Source: Kocuria rhizophila | GTDB taxonomy: Bacteria > Actinomycetota > Actinomycetes > Actinomycetales > Micrococcaceae | Assembly: GCF_003667225.1 (NCBI RefSeq) | Contig: NZ_RCOM01000011.1 | Coordinates: 1-44,833, forward strand | Length of the DNA: 44,833 bases | Direction: 5' to 3' | Shown here: positions 19,052-26,616 of the stretch, piece by piece | Numbering within the stretch: the first letter of the stretch is position 1 | How the letters are laid out: every line of letters starts with the position of its first letter | The notes under the pieces: generated by a model | Database searches by the model: none | The model's input: only the letters and a program-made list of their open reading frames with translations | Told to the model about the DNA's origin: nothing | Position numbers and translations under genes: made by a program

Positions 19052-20595
19052 GCGCGGGTCTCCTGGGTGGCGGCGTCGTCGGGTCGGTCGGTGAGGGGCT
19101 CCACTAGGTCCGCGGAGGGCGCCGCGTGGGCACCGGTAGCCTCGAGGACGGCCTTGCCCAGGCGGTCCGCCTTGGGCAGCGCCGTGGGGTACTCGCCGGA
19201 GAAGCACGCCGTGCACAGGTTGCCGCGGGACTGCGCGGTGGCCTCGATCATGGCGTCCTCGGAGATGTAGCCCAGGGAGTCCGCTCCCAGGGAGGCGCGG
19301 ACGTCCTCCACGGTGAGGCCGTTGGCGATCAGCTCGGCCGGGGAGGCGAAGTCGATGCCGTAGAAGCACGGCCACTTGATGGGCGGAGAGGAGATCCGCA
19401 CGTGGATCTCCGCGGCTCCGGCCTCCCGCAGCATCCGCACCAGGGCGCGCTGGGTGTTGCCGCGCACGATCGAGTCGTCCACGACCACCAGGCGCTTGCC
19501 CGCCACGATCGAGCGCAGGGGGTTGAGCTTGAGCCGGATGCCGAGCTGGCGGATGGTGTCCGAGGGCTCGATGAACGTGCGCCCCACGTAGGAGTTTTTC
19601 ACCAGGCCGTGGCCGAAGGGGATCCCGGCGGCCTCCGCGTAGCCGATCGCGGCCGGGGTGCCGGACTCCGGGGTGGGCATCACGAGGTCAGCGTCCACCG
19701 CGTGCTCCTGCGCGAGCCGGCGCCCCATCTCCACGCGGGACTCGTACACCGAGCGGCCGTTGATGGTGGTGTCCGGGCGCGCGAGGTACACGTACTCGAA
19801 GACGCACCCGGCGGGCGTGGGCTCCGCGAAACGGCTCGAGCGCAGCCCGTTCTCGTCGATCGCGATGAACTCGCCGGGCTCGACCTCGCGCACCAGGGAG
19901 GCGCCCACGATGTCCAGCGCGGCGGTCTCGGAGGCCACCACCCAGCCGCGTTCGAGGCGGCCCAGCACGAGCGGACGCACGCCCAGCGGATCGCGGGCGG
20001 CGTAGAGCGTGCTCTCGTCCATGAACGTGAGGCAGAACGAGCCCACGAGCTGGGGGAGCAGCTTCATGGCTGCTTCCTCGAGCGAGTTGAGGGGGTGCTC
20101 GGCCAGCAGGGCTGTGATCAGGGCGGTGTCCGTGGTGTTGCCGCGCGCCATCTCACCCCGGGAGGGGAACCCGGACTTGTCCAGCAGCAGGTCGTAGAGC
20201 TCCGCGGAGTTCGTCAGGTTGCCGTTGTGCGCGAGCGCCAGGGTGCCGTGCGGCGTGGCCCCCAGGGTGGGCTGCGCATTGGCCCAGTGGGAGGCGCCCG
20301 TGGTGGAGTACCGGGCGTGGCCCACGGCCAGGTGCCCCTTGAGGGTGTTGAGGGTGGTCTCGTCGAAGACCTGGGACACGAGCCCCATGTCCTTGTAGAC
20401 CGAGATCCGCTCGCCGTCCGAGGTGGCGATGCCCGCGGACTCCTGCCCGCGGTGCTGCAGGGCGTAGAGACCGTAGTAGGTCAGCTTGGCGACGTCCTCG
20501 CCGGGAGCCCACACGCCGAACACGCCGCACGCGTCCTGGGGGCCTTTCTCACCGGGAAGAAGGTCATGGGAGAGTTTTCCGTCAGCTCGAACCAC
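19048..20595 (-). CDS. purF: Amidophosphoribosyltransferase (first committed purine step)
   Basis: A 515-residue enzyme converting PRPP and glutamine to 5-phosphoribosylamine. A 22-residue propeptide precedes the nucleophilic Cys 23 in DACGVFG, as in the B. subtilis-type PurF, which is self-processed. Other marks are YALQHRGQESAGI, ARYSTTG, HNGNLTN, the PRPP loop VVVDDSIVRGNT and a C-terminal CTACFSGEYP supplying Fe-S cluster cysteines. The extreme C terminus is a disordered tail with the 12-base word (DDAA). The GTG start matches the usual propeptide (ADGKLSHDLLPGEKG). A perfect palindrome GAGACAGTGTCTC lies just before the start codon. Confidence 0.96.
   Translation of the reverse strand: MVRADGKLSHDLLPGEKGPQDACGVFGVWAPGEDVAKLTYYGLYALQHRGQESAGIATSDGERISVYKDMGLVSQVFDETTLNTLKGHLAVGHARYSTTGASHWANAQPTLGATPHGTLALAHNGNLTNSAELYDLLLDKSGFPSRGEMARGNTTDTALITALLAEHPLNSLEEAAMKLLPQLVGSFCLTFMDESTLYAARDPLGVRPLVLGRLERGWVVASETAALDIVGASLVREVEPGEFIAIDENGLRSSRFAEPTPAGCVFEYVYLARPDTTINGRSVYESRVEMGRRLAQEHAVDADLVMPTPESGTPAAIGYAEAAGIPFGHGLVKNSYVGRTFIEPSDTIRQLGIRLKLNPLRSIVAGKRLVVVDDSIVRGNTQRALVRMLREAGAAEIHVRISSPPIKWPCFYGIDFASPAELIANGLTVEDVRASLGADSLGYISEDAMIEATAQSRGNLCTACFSGEYPTALPKADRLGKAVLEATGAHAAPSADLVEPLTDRPDDAATQETRA
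19069..19080 (-). repeat. 12-base word, C-terminal tail of purF
   Basis: GACGACGCCGCC on the coding (minus) strand, read as Asp-Asp-Ala-Ala seven codons before the stop. Confidence 0.8.
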
Positions 20596-20597
20596 GA

Positions 20598-20610
20598 GAG
20601 ACAGTGTCTC
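20598..20610. promoter_or_regulatory. Palindrome GAGACAGTGTCTC at the purF start
   Basis: A 6-bp inverted repeat about one base, 2 bases upstream of the purF GTG and overlapping the stop of the previous gene. On the minus strand it contains CACTGT, a possible -10, so it could be an operator or internal promoter. Confidence 0.35.
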
Positions 20611-20950
20611 ACGAGTGCGTGCGGTGCCCGCCTTCGTGAACGTCCTCGACCTCGGCGGACGCGTTCCGTGAGCGCTTCAACGAGACCCGGTCCAGCAGCA
20701 GGCCCACCACGGCGCCCAGGGTGGCACCCAGGATCAGGAACATCATGAGGAAGAAGCCGATGATCGCCGCGCGGGTGTAGGCGATCGAGCCGGGGCCGAG
20801 CGCCCCCACGAGGAGCCCCACGAGGGCGCCGACCGCGGCGCCGGTGGCCACGAACGCCAGGAGGTTGGGGGCGCGGCGCACCGTCACCTCCTGCGTCCGG
20901 GACACGGACTGCGGCTGGCGTTCGGGGGTTTCGGGGCTCGCGGAACTCAT
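20609..20950 (-). CDS. Small two-helix membrane protein beside purF
   Basis: A 113-residue protein of unrecognised function. After a 25-residue polar N terminus it has two strongly hydrophobic helices rich in Gly/Ala (about residues 28-52 and 60-84), then a basic and acidic tail (DRVSLKRSRNASAEVEDVHEGG). It lies only 13 bases before purF on the same strand, so it is probably cotranscribed with the purine genes. ATG 20950 is chosen because a TAGCCT -10 box lies 7 bases upstream; a GGAG in the same interval could alternatively act as ribosome site. A role in purine metabolism is only a neighbourhood guess. Confidence 0.75.
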   Translation of the reverse strand: MSSASPETPERQPQSVSRTQEVTVRRAPNLLAFVATGAAVGALVGLLVGALGPGSIAYTRAAIIGFFLMMFLILGATLGAVVGLLLDRVSLKRSRNASAEVEDVHEGGHRTHS

Positions 20951-21030
20951 GGTCTCCAGGCTATCGCGCGTTCCGGGGACCGCGCGCCGAGCCCGCTGAG
21001 GGCGGGCTGGCGATCCGCTGGGAGTTGGTG

Positions 21031-21390
21031 TCACCCGAACAGCGGCAACCACGCACTGAGGTCCGTGCGGGTTCCCGACGCCGCCACGGTTCCCTCCGCC
21101 ACCGCGTGCGCCCAGGTCTCGGCGCCCGTGGCGAGAGCCAGCCAGGTGGTCGCGGTGGTCTCCACCACATTGGGCGGGGTGCCGCGGGTGTGCCGTGGTC
21201 CGGGGACGCACTGGGTCACGCCGAAGGGTGGCACACGCACCTCCACGGAGTTGCCCTCGGCGCGGGAGCCGAGCTCCTCGAGGCAGTAGCGCACGGCGGT
21301 GGCGGTGGTGCGCCGGTCCGCCTGCTCGGGGTCCCGGCGCCAGCGCGCGAGCGCGAGGGAGCCATCCGCGGGGTCGATCCTGCGTCGCAT
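21031..21390 (-). CDS. SCP2-like (sterol carrier family) protein
   Basis: A 119-residue soluble protein resembling the actinobacterial sterol-carrier-family protein usually encoded just upstream of purF. Visible pieces are RTTATAVRYCLEELGSRAEG near residue 24, a strand VEVRVPPFGV, and the later TPPNVVETTATTWLALATG followed by WAHAVAEGTVAASG, which resembles the helix and strand of the SCP2 fold. A lipid-binding role is assumed only from the fold. ATG 21390 lies 13 bases past the asparaginase stop and is preceded by GAGGGCAG. The position between asparaginase and the purF group suggests one long minus-strand transcript. Confidence 0.7.
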   Translation of the reverse strand: MRRRIDPADGSLALARWRRDPEQADRRTTATAVRYCLEELGSRAEGNSVEVRVPPFGVTQCVPGPRHTRGTPPNVVETTATTWLALATGAETWAHAVAEGTVAASGTRTDLSAWLPLFG

Positions 21391-21403
21391 GCCAGGGCTG
21401 CCC

Positions 21404-22405
21404 TCAGGCCATGAGGTCGAGCAGCGGCTGGGCGAGCTCGATGGCGCCCACTGGCTGCCCGGCCGCGGTGACGGGGTGCGTGACGCGCGCGAGGACGCGG
21501 TCGGTGTCGGCCCGGGAGATGGCGCCCGCATGGACGAGGAGGTTGAGGCCCACCAGGGAGTTGGCGCGGGAGGAGCCGTCGAGCATCTTGATGGCCACGG
21601 ACCACCCGGAGCGGGTGCCGAGACCCAGCACGCCCTCGGCGCCCAGCTTGGTGATGACGTCCAGCTCCTCCATGACCACGGTGTTGGAGCGGCCCGGACC
21701 CTGGACGTACTCGGGGTAGTCGAGCATGGAGGTGGCCACGGTGGCGGCGCGGGCGTCCGCCTGGATGTTGCGCGCGGCGCGGCCCAGCGTGGAGTACATG
21801 CGTGCCAGACCGGTCAGGGAGATGGCCGTGAGCGGCGCCCCGCAGCCGTCCGCCCCCAGGTGCGCCACGGTCTCGCCGGAGAACTCCTCGATGGTCTCCA
21901 CCACGAGCTGCTGCAGCGGGTGGGCCGGATCCAGGTAGGAGTCCGTGGGCCAGCCGTTGGTCACGCACGCGAGCAGGAAGGCCGCGTGCTTTCCGGAGCA
22001 GTTCATGCACATCCGGTTCTTGCCGCGCTCGGTGCGGATCAGCCACGCGCGGGTGTCCTCGTCCTCGGGCCAGTCCGGCGGGCACTGCAGGGCCTCGGGG
22101 CCCAGGTCCGCGGCCTTCAGGATCGAGCTCACGGCATCCAGGTGGTCGAACGTGCCGGTGTGCGATGCCGCCGCGATCGCCACCTGCTCGCCCCGCAGCG
22201 CCGCCCCGGCCTTCATGGAGGCGATGGCCTGGAACGGCTTGAGCGTGGAACGGGGGAAGATCGTCTCCTCCGGGGCACCCACGGAGAACGCCACGGACCC
22301 GTCCGGGGCGAGCACCACGGCGGAACCGCTGTGGCGGGACTCCACGTATCCGCTGCGCTGCACCACCGCGAGTTCGACGGCCTGGTCCGAGCTGAAAGTC
22401 TGCAT
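21404..22405 (-). CDS. L-asparaginase, Rhizobium etli (ReAV) type
   Basis: A 333-residue member of the asparaginase class that is unrelated to E. coli AnsA/AnsB and has a serine beta-lactamase-like fold. It would hydrolyse L-asparagine to aspartate and ammonia. The characteristic residues are visible: RSTLKPFQ (Ser 53, Lys 56), AAASHTG (Ser 81), CMNCSGKHAAFL and GADGCGAP, the last two holding the Cys/Lys metal-site residues of this family. It lacks a signal peptide and is cytoplasmic. ATG 22405 stands six bases after a CATACT -10 box, so the mRNA is probably leaderless. Aspartate from this reaction is a purine precursor, which fits the divergent purD-purC. Confidence 0.88.
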   Translation of the reverse strand: MQTFSSDQAVELAVVQRSGYVESRHSGSAVVLAPDGSVAFSVGAPEETIFPRSTLKPFQAIASMKAGAALRGEQVAIAAASHTGTFDHLDAVSSILKAADLGPEALQCPPDWPEDEDTRAWLIRTERGKNRMCMNCSGKHAAFLLACVTNGWPTDSYLDPAHPLQQLVVETIEEFSGETVAHLGADGCGAPLTAISLTGLARMYSTLGRAARNIQADARAATVATSMLDYPEYVQGPGRSNTVVMEELDVITKLGAEGVLGLGTRSGWSVAIKMLDGSSRANSLVGLNLLVHAGAISRADTDRVLARVTHPVTAAGQPVGAIELAQPLLDLMA

Positions 22406-22411
22406 GACCCC

Positions 22412-22417
22412 AGTATG
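22412..22417 (-). promoter_or_regulatory. -10 box CATACT of the asparaginase gene (leaderless)
   Basis: CATACT on the minus strand, six bases from the ATG at 22405, no Shine-Dalgarno sequence. It shares a 70-base divergent region with the purD promoter. Confidence 0.5.
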
Positions 22418-22463
22418 ACAGCGGGGCGCGCACCCCCGTTGCCCTCGTCAGGGCCCCTGCCGA

Positions 22464-22469
22464 TACGCT
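22464..22469 (+). promoter_or_regulatory. -10 box TACGCT of purD (leaderless)
   Basis: TACGCT, six bases, then the GTG of purD at 22476; TTGCCC at 22439-22444 could be the -35 with a 19-base spacer. Confidence 0.55.
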
Positions 22470-22475
22470 GAGCGC

Positions 22476-23837
22476 GTGAAGGTTTTGGTGGTGGGCCCAG
22501 GCGGCCGCGAGCACGCGATGATCATGTCCCTGCTGCGGGACCCGCACGTCAGCGAGGTCCACGCGGCGCCCGGCAACGCCGGGATCGCCCAGGACGTCCC
22601 CGTGCACCCGGTCAACACCCAGGACCCGGAGGCCGTGGTGGCGCTCGCGCGGGACCTGGCCGTGGACCTCGTGGTGGTCGGTCCGGAAGCACCGCTCGTG
22701 GCCGGTGTCGCGGACGCCCTCACCGAGGCGGGGATCCCGGTCTTCGGCCCGTCCCGCGAGGCCGCCCGCATCGAGGGCTCCAAGGCGTTCGCCAAGGAGG
22801 TCATGGCCGCCGCCGGTGTCCCGACCGCGCGCGCCGTCGCCACCTCTGACCTCGCCCGGGTGCGCGAGGCGTTCGAGGAGTTCGGCGCGCCCTACGTGGT
22901 CAAGGACGACGGGCTGGCCGCGGGCAAGGGCGTGGTGGTCACGGAGGACCGGGAACGCGCCGAGGCGCACGCCCGGGAGTGCCTGGACGCCGGGGGCTCG
23001 GTGCTCGTGGAGGAGTTCCTGGACGGACCCGAGGTTTCCCTGTTCGTGCTCAGCGACGGCACCCATGTGGTGCCCCTGCAGCCCGCGCAGGACTTCAAGC
23101 GCGTGCGGGACGGGGACCAGGGCCCCAACACCGGCGGCATGGGCGCCTACACGCCGCTGGACTGGCTCCCGGAGGGCTTCACTCAGGACGTCGTGGACCG
23201 TGTGGCCCGCCCGGTGGTGGACGAGCTGCGACGCCGCGGCACCCCGTTCACGGGCGTGCTCTACTGCGGTCTGGCCGTGACCTCCCGGGGCACCCGGGTC
23301 ATCGAGTTCAACGCGCGATTCGGGGACCCCGAGACCCAGTCCGTCCTGGCCGTGCTGCAGACGCCGCTGGGTCAGCTGCTGCTCGACGCCGCCCGGGGGC
23401 GCCTCGACGAGGACCGGGCCCTCGAGTGGGCACCCGGGGCGTCCGTGACGATCGTGCTCGCCGCGCACAACTACCCCGGTGCGCCGCGCAAGGGGGACGT
23501 GATCACCGGACTGGAGGACCCCGCCCATGAAGCGGACACCTGGGTGGTCCACGCCGGTACGGACCGCAACGAGGCCGGTGAGCTGGTCTCCGCCGGCGGC
23601 CGGGTGCTCGCCGTGGTGTCCCGCGGTGCGGACCTGCGGCAGGCGCGGGAGCGCGGTTATCGTGGGATGGAGCACATCACCCTGGACGGATCGCACTACC
23701 GCACGGACATCGCGCTCGCGGCGTCCGAGGGGCGGATCGAGACCCCGGTGACCCCGGCGGCGTCGTCCCCCGGGGCGGGGCACGCACCAGCGGTGGACGG
23801 ACGGCCCGCGGCGGACGCGGCAGAGGAGCAGGCATGA
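22476..23837 (+). CDS. purD: Phosphoribosylamine-glycine ligase (GAR synthetase)
   Basis: A 453-residue ATP-grasp enzyme that joins glycine to phosphoribosylamine, step two of purine synthesis. Marks in order: [13 protein letters not shown] at the N terminus, [23 protein letters not shown], the ATP-grasp stretch [48 protein letters not shown] and [14 protein letters not shown]. The family usually ends near residue 420; here about 30 disordered residues follow ([11 protein letters not shown] and beyond), and these contain the 12-base word. GTG 22476 is immediately downstream of a -10 box. The stop overlaps the purC start as ATGA. Confidence 0.96.
   Translation: MKVLVVGPGGREHAMIMSLLRDPHVSEVHAAPGNAGIAQDVPVHPVNTQDPEAVVALARDLAVDLVVVGPEAPLVAGVADALTEAGIPVFGPSREAARIEGSKAFAKEVMAAAGVPTARAVATSDLARVREAFEEFGAPYVVKDDGLAAGKGVVVTEDRERAEAHARECLDAGGSVLVEEFLDGPEVSLFVLSDGTHVVPLQPAQDFKRVRDGDQGPNTGGMGAYTPLDWLPEGFTQDVVDRVARPVVDELRRRGTPFTGVLYCGLAVTSRGTRVIEFNARFGDPETQSVLAVLQTPLGQLLLDAARGRLDEDRALEWAPGASVTIVLAAHNYPGAPRKGDVITGLEDPAHEADTWVVHAGTDRNEAGELVSAGGRVLAVVSRGADLRQARERGYRGMEHITLDGSHYRTDIALAASEGRIETPVTPAASSPGAGHAPAVDGRPAADAAEEQA
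23756..23767 (-). repeat. 12-base word, C-terminal tail of purD
   Basis: GGCGGCGTCGTC on the plus strand, read as Ala-Ala-Ser-Ser in the non-conserved tail. Confidence 0.8.
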
Positions 23838-24805
23838 GCGAGCACGGCACACCCCGCGAGATCCCCGGCTGGAAGCACGTCTACTCGGGCAAGGTCCGGG
23901 AGCTGTACGTCCCTGACGAGTCCCGCCTGGCGGCCACGGGAGCCGCCATCCACGACGACGCCGAGTACCGCGCGGGCGCCGTGCTGGTGGTCGCGAGCGA
24001 CCGGATCTCCGCGTTCGACCAGGTGCTGCCCACCGAGATCCCCGACAAGGGCACGATCCTCACGCAGCTGTCCCTGTGGTGGTTCCAGCAGCTGGACGGG
24101 ATCCCCAACCACATCCTCTCCACGGACGTCCACGAGTCCGTGCGCGGACGCGCCGTGGTGTGCAAGAACCTCTCGATGTTCCCCGTGGAGAACATCGTGC
24201 GCGGCTACCTCACCGGCTCCGGGCTCAAGGACTACCGGGCCACGGGCGCGGTGTGCGGGATCGAGCTGCCGGAGGGGCTGCAGGACGGCGACCGCCTGGA
24301 GCAGCCCATCTTCACGCCCACGGGCAAGGCCGAGCTGGGTGAGCACGACGAGCCCATCACCTACCGGGAGATGGCCAACGTGGTCGGCAACTCCGTGGCG
24401 GACCGGCTGCGGGAGCTCTCCCTGAAGATCTACACGCGTGCCGAGCGGATCGCCCGTGAACGGGGAATCATCGTGGCGGACACCAAGGTGGAGTTCGGCC
24501 TGGACTCCTACCGCGGTGCGATCACCCTGGGGGACGAGGTGCTGACCCCGGACTCCTCACGGTTCTGGGACATGGAGACCTACAAGCCGGGCCGCTCCCA
24601 GCCGTCCTTCGACAAGCAGTACATGCGTGACTGGCTCCGCTCGGACGCCTCCGGCTGGGACGGCCACGGGCCGGTCCCCGCGCTGCCCGAGGACGTGGTG
24701 GCCAAGACGCGCGAACGCTACGTGGAGGCCTACGAGCGGCTCACGGGTCGGGCGTTCGACCCCCGCGGCGGCTTCTTCGAGGTGACGGGCCTCGCCGACG
24801 CCTGA
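23834..24805 (+). CDS. purC: Phosphoribosylaminoimidazole-succinocarboxamide synthase (SAICAR synthetase)
   Basis: A 323-residue cytoplasmic enzyme that condenses CAIR with aspartate using ATP. It has HVYSGKVRELYVPD near the N terminus, VVASDRISAFDQVLPTEIPD, NHILSTDVHESVRGRAVVCK, PVENIVRGYLTGSGLKDYRA, IVADTKVEFGLD and LTPDSSRFWDMETYKPG. The length is that of the longer Gram-positive/eukaryote-like PurC and not the 237-residue E. coli form. ATG 23834 overlaps the purD stop (ATGA) with GAGGAGCAGG upstream, so translation is coupled. It is convergent with the alkyltransferase-like gene, 50 bases apart, and I see no strong terminator there. Confidence 0.95.
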   Translation: MSEHGTPREIPGWKHVYSGKVRELYVPDESRLAATGAAIHDDAEYRAGAVLVVASDRISAFDQVLPTEIPDKGTILTQLSLWWFQQLDGIPNHILSTDVHESVRGRAVVCKNLSMFPVENIVRGYLTGSGLKDYRATGAVCGIELPEGLQDGDRLEQPIFTPTGKAELGEHDEPITYREMANVVGNSVADRLRELSLKIYTRAERIARERGIIVADTKVEFGLDSYRGAITLGDEVLTPDSSRFWDMETYKPGRSQPSFDKQYMRDWLRSDASGWDGHGPVPALPEDVVAKTRERYVEAYERLTGRAFDPRGGFFEVTGLADA

Positions 24806-24855
24806 GCCCCGCGCGCAGGCGGGGGAGAGCGGCGTCGGTCTCTCGGGCCTCGGCG

Positions 24856-25194
24856 TCAGCCGTTCCAGCGGGCGCGGGCCATGTCCACCTGCACCCAGTG
24901 CGCGGAGGTGGTTCTGAGGGCCGTTCCCTCACTCTCGTAGTGCCCTCGCGCGGCGATCTGCAGCCGGTCCGGCAGAGTGCCGTCGGCCCGCACCACGCGC
25001 CACCACGGCACGTCCTCGCCGGCCTGGCCCAAGCTCATGATGCGCGCCGCCAGCCGGGGGCTTCCGAGCTGCGCCAGCTCGGCCACGTCCCCGTAGCTGA
25101 GCACGGTCCCGGACGGGATGCCCAGCACGACGCCGCGCACGGCCCCGACCGCAGCCTCACCGCGGCGGGTCTGCTCCGCGCCTGGTCCGCTCAC
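24856..25194 (-). CDS. Alkyltransferase-like (ATL) DNA-binding protein, MGMT family
   Basis: A 112-residue protein with only the DNA-binding domain of O6-alkylguanine-DNA alkyltransferase: VVLGIPSGTVLSYGDVAELAQLGSPRLAARIM, then VPWWRVVRADGTLP where true transferases have PCHRV. The acceptor Cys is replaced by Trp, so it cannot accept alkyl groups; ATL proteins bind alkylated guanine and hand it to nucleotide excision repair. GTG 25194 is chosen because it overlaps the histidine-kinase stop (GTGA); extension upstream lies inside the kinase gene. It is thus the third gene of the peptide-kinase transcript, an unusual context for a repair protein. Confidence 0.85.
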   Translation of the reverse strand: MSGPGAEQTRRGEAAVGAVRGVVLGIPSGTVLSYGDVAELAQLGSPRLAARIMSLGQAGEDVPWWRVVRADGTLPDRLQIAARGHYESEGTALRTTSAHWVQVDMARARWNG

Positions 25195-26390
25195 GCGACG
25201 GGGATCCGCACGTCCAGGTGCCACACGTGGTTCTGCGGGCCGTAGTCCACCTGGCCGTTCAGCAGGGCCACGCGTTCCCTAATGCCCCGCAGACCGAAGC
25301 CGGAGGCCAGTTCGTGGCGCTCCGGGTCCGCGGCACCCTGAGACACCCGGTTCTGGGTGTGGATGCACACGGCAGCGTCCTGCACGCCCAGCCGCACCAG
25401 GCAGGGTGACCCCGCGGGCGCATACTTGATCATGTTGGTGGAGGCCTCCTGCAGCACCCGGGCCGCGGTGCCGCGGATGGACGTGGGGATGTCGTCCACG
25501 CCCTCGCCCACCTCGAACTCCGGCACCAGTCCCGCCTGGCGCAGGCTCGACTCGAGGGTCCGGACCACGCCGTGCAGGGAACCGGTGGTCAGGCCCGAGG
25601 CGCTGCCCCGATCCTCGGCGGCCTCCCCGGCGTCATCGGCGCCGGGGGAGTCCCGCAGGATGTGCAGCAGCGTGCGCAGCTCGGTCAGCCCGGAGCGGGC
25701 CGCGGCGTCCATGGTGTCGATGGTGCGGTGCAGCTCGGCGGGATCGGTCTGCCGCTGGGAGCCTGCGGCCTGCATGGTCACGAGGGTCAGTTCGTGGGCC
25801 ACGACGTCGTGCAGGTCGCGTGCCAGGGCCAGCCGCTCCTGCTCCCTCAGCCGCTGGTGCGTGGCCTCCATGACGGCGAGCCGACGGGTGTTGAGCCGGT
25901 ACTGCCCCAGGAAGAACCGCACGGCCACGCCGATCAGCGCGGCGATGCCCAGGGGGATGCCGAGCGCCCAGAAGAAGTCCGAGCTCTCCAGCACCCAGGC
26001 CGTCACCGCCACCCAGGCGGCGGTCACGGCAAGGTGAGCGACCAGTGCCGCGCGGCCGAGCATGGCCACGGCGCCGACCATCACCACGCAGCCGCACAGC
26101 AGGGCCACGGAGTACTCGTCCAGCACCAGGCACAGGGCGTAGGAGGGGACGATGGCCAGGGCGCTCGCCGCGGCGGACCACGCGAGCAGCGCGACCGCGC
26201 CGTAGCTCAGGACGATCCACGCCGAGACCAGGGCGGCCGTGGTCGGATCCAGCTCCGCCCAGTGCAAGGCGTGAAGGTCGTCGAATGCCGCCACCGCGGC
26301 GAACAGCACCAGGGCGATGCGCAGCCAGCTGGGCAGCCCACCGCCCCGTGCTATGTGGACCCCGTCCGTCACGGCGGGGGCGGAACTCAC
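25191..26390 (-). CDS. Sensor histidine kinase, HisKA_3 (NarL partner) type
   Basis: A 399-residue membrane kinase. Residues about 22-160 form five or six membrane helices with short loops, so the sensor is membrane-embedded with no large external domain. The dimerisation helix carries RDLHDVVAHELTLV with phosphoacceptor His 194. A polar insert (about 245-262) follows, then the ATPase with the N box EASTNMIKYA and a G box GFGLRGIRERVALLNG. It should phosphorylate the divergent NarL-type regulator. The GTG at 26390 overlaps the stop of a small peptide gene as GTGA, and its own stop overlaps the ATL start, so all three are translationally coupled. The signal is unknown; the coupled peptide is a candidate. 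Confidence 0.92.
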   Translation of the reverse strand: MSSAPAVTDGVHIARGGGLPSWLRIALVLFAAVAAFDDLHALHWAELDPTTAALVSAWIVLSYGAVALLAWSAAASALAIVPSYALCLVLDEYSVALLCGCVVMVGAVAMLGRAALVAHLAVTAAWVAVTAWVLESSDFFWALGIPLGIAALIGVAVRFFLGQYRLNTRRLAVMEATHQRLREQERLALARDLHDVVAHELTLVTMQAAGSQRQTDPAELHRTIDTMDAAARSGLTELRTLLHILRDSPGADDAGEAAEDRGSASGLTTGSLHGVVRTLESSLRQAGLVPEFEVGEGVDDIPTSIRGTAARVLQEASTNMIKYAPAGSPCLVRLGVQDAAVCIHTQNRVSQGAADPERHELASGFGLRGIRERVALLNGQVDYGPQNHVWHLDVRIPVA

Positions 26391-26593
26391 CGGGGGTTGC
26401 AGTAAATGGGGAAGAAGCGGCAGAGCGCGCTGCCCGGTCCGCGCACCGAGTCACCGGAGGAGACCGCCAGGGCGGGTCCCGCGGAGGCGAAGAGCATGGA
26501 GAACACGAGGGCGGCGGCAGCGGCCGCGCGGAGAGGAGAGGTGCGGCGGGCGGGTGAGGCCGCGGCGTCGAGATCCTGCGAATGCTGAGTCAT
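26387..26593 (-). CDS. Small secreted peptide with a two-Cys loop, coupled to the histidine kinase
   Basis: A 68-codon gene of unrecognised family. The protein has a polar N terminus with an RR pair (16-17), a hydrophobic stretch (LRAAAAAALVFSMLFASAGP), and an ALA-V signal-peptidase I site predicted after Ala 43. The predicted mature peptide is 25 residues, polar and then ending in CRFFPIYC followed by NPR, with Cys 58 and Cys 65 placed for a disulfide or thioether ring. Third-codon bases are nearly all G/C, as in real genes here. The ATG is 7 bases after a TAAACT -10 box and the stop overlaps the kinase start (GTGA). A signalling role is inference; a kinase accessory or a short lipid-facing peptide are alternatives. 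Confidence 0.7.
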   Translation of the reverse strand: MTQHSQDLDAAASPARRTSPLRAAAAAALVFSMLFASAGPALAVSSGDSVRGPGSALCRFFPIYCNPR

Positions 26594-26600
26594 GTGCGCA

Positions 26601-26610
26601 AGTTTATGAT
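26601..26610. promoter_or_regulatory. Overlapping divergent -10 boxes of the two-component locus
   Basis: TATGAT (26605-26610, plus) serves the response regulator, whose ATG follows six bases later. TAAACT (26601-26606, minus) serves the peptide-kinase-ATL genes, whose ATG follows seven bases later. The boxes share two base pairs, so the two polymerases would compete, and both mRNAs would be leaderless. Confidence 0.6.
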
Positions 26611-26616
26611 CGTTTC

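Noticed and set aside
21216-23852. Long minus-strand open frame spanning purD and asparaginase
   Set aside because: No domain, biased composition, and antisense to purD; artefact of GC-rich third positions.
26317-26616. A 100-codon N-terminal extension of the response regulator
   Set aside because: It crosses the divergent promoter and the peptide gene; the receiver domain begins at 26617, six bases after TATGAT.
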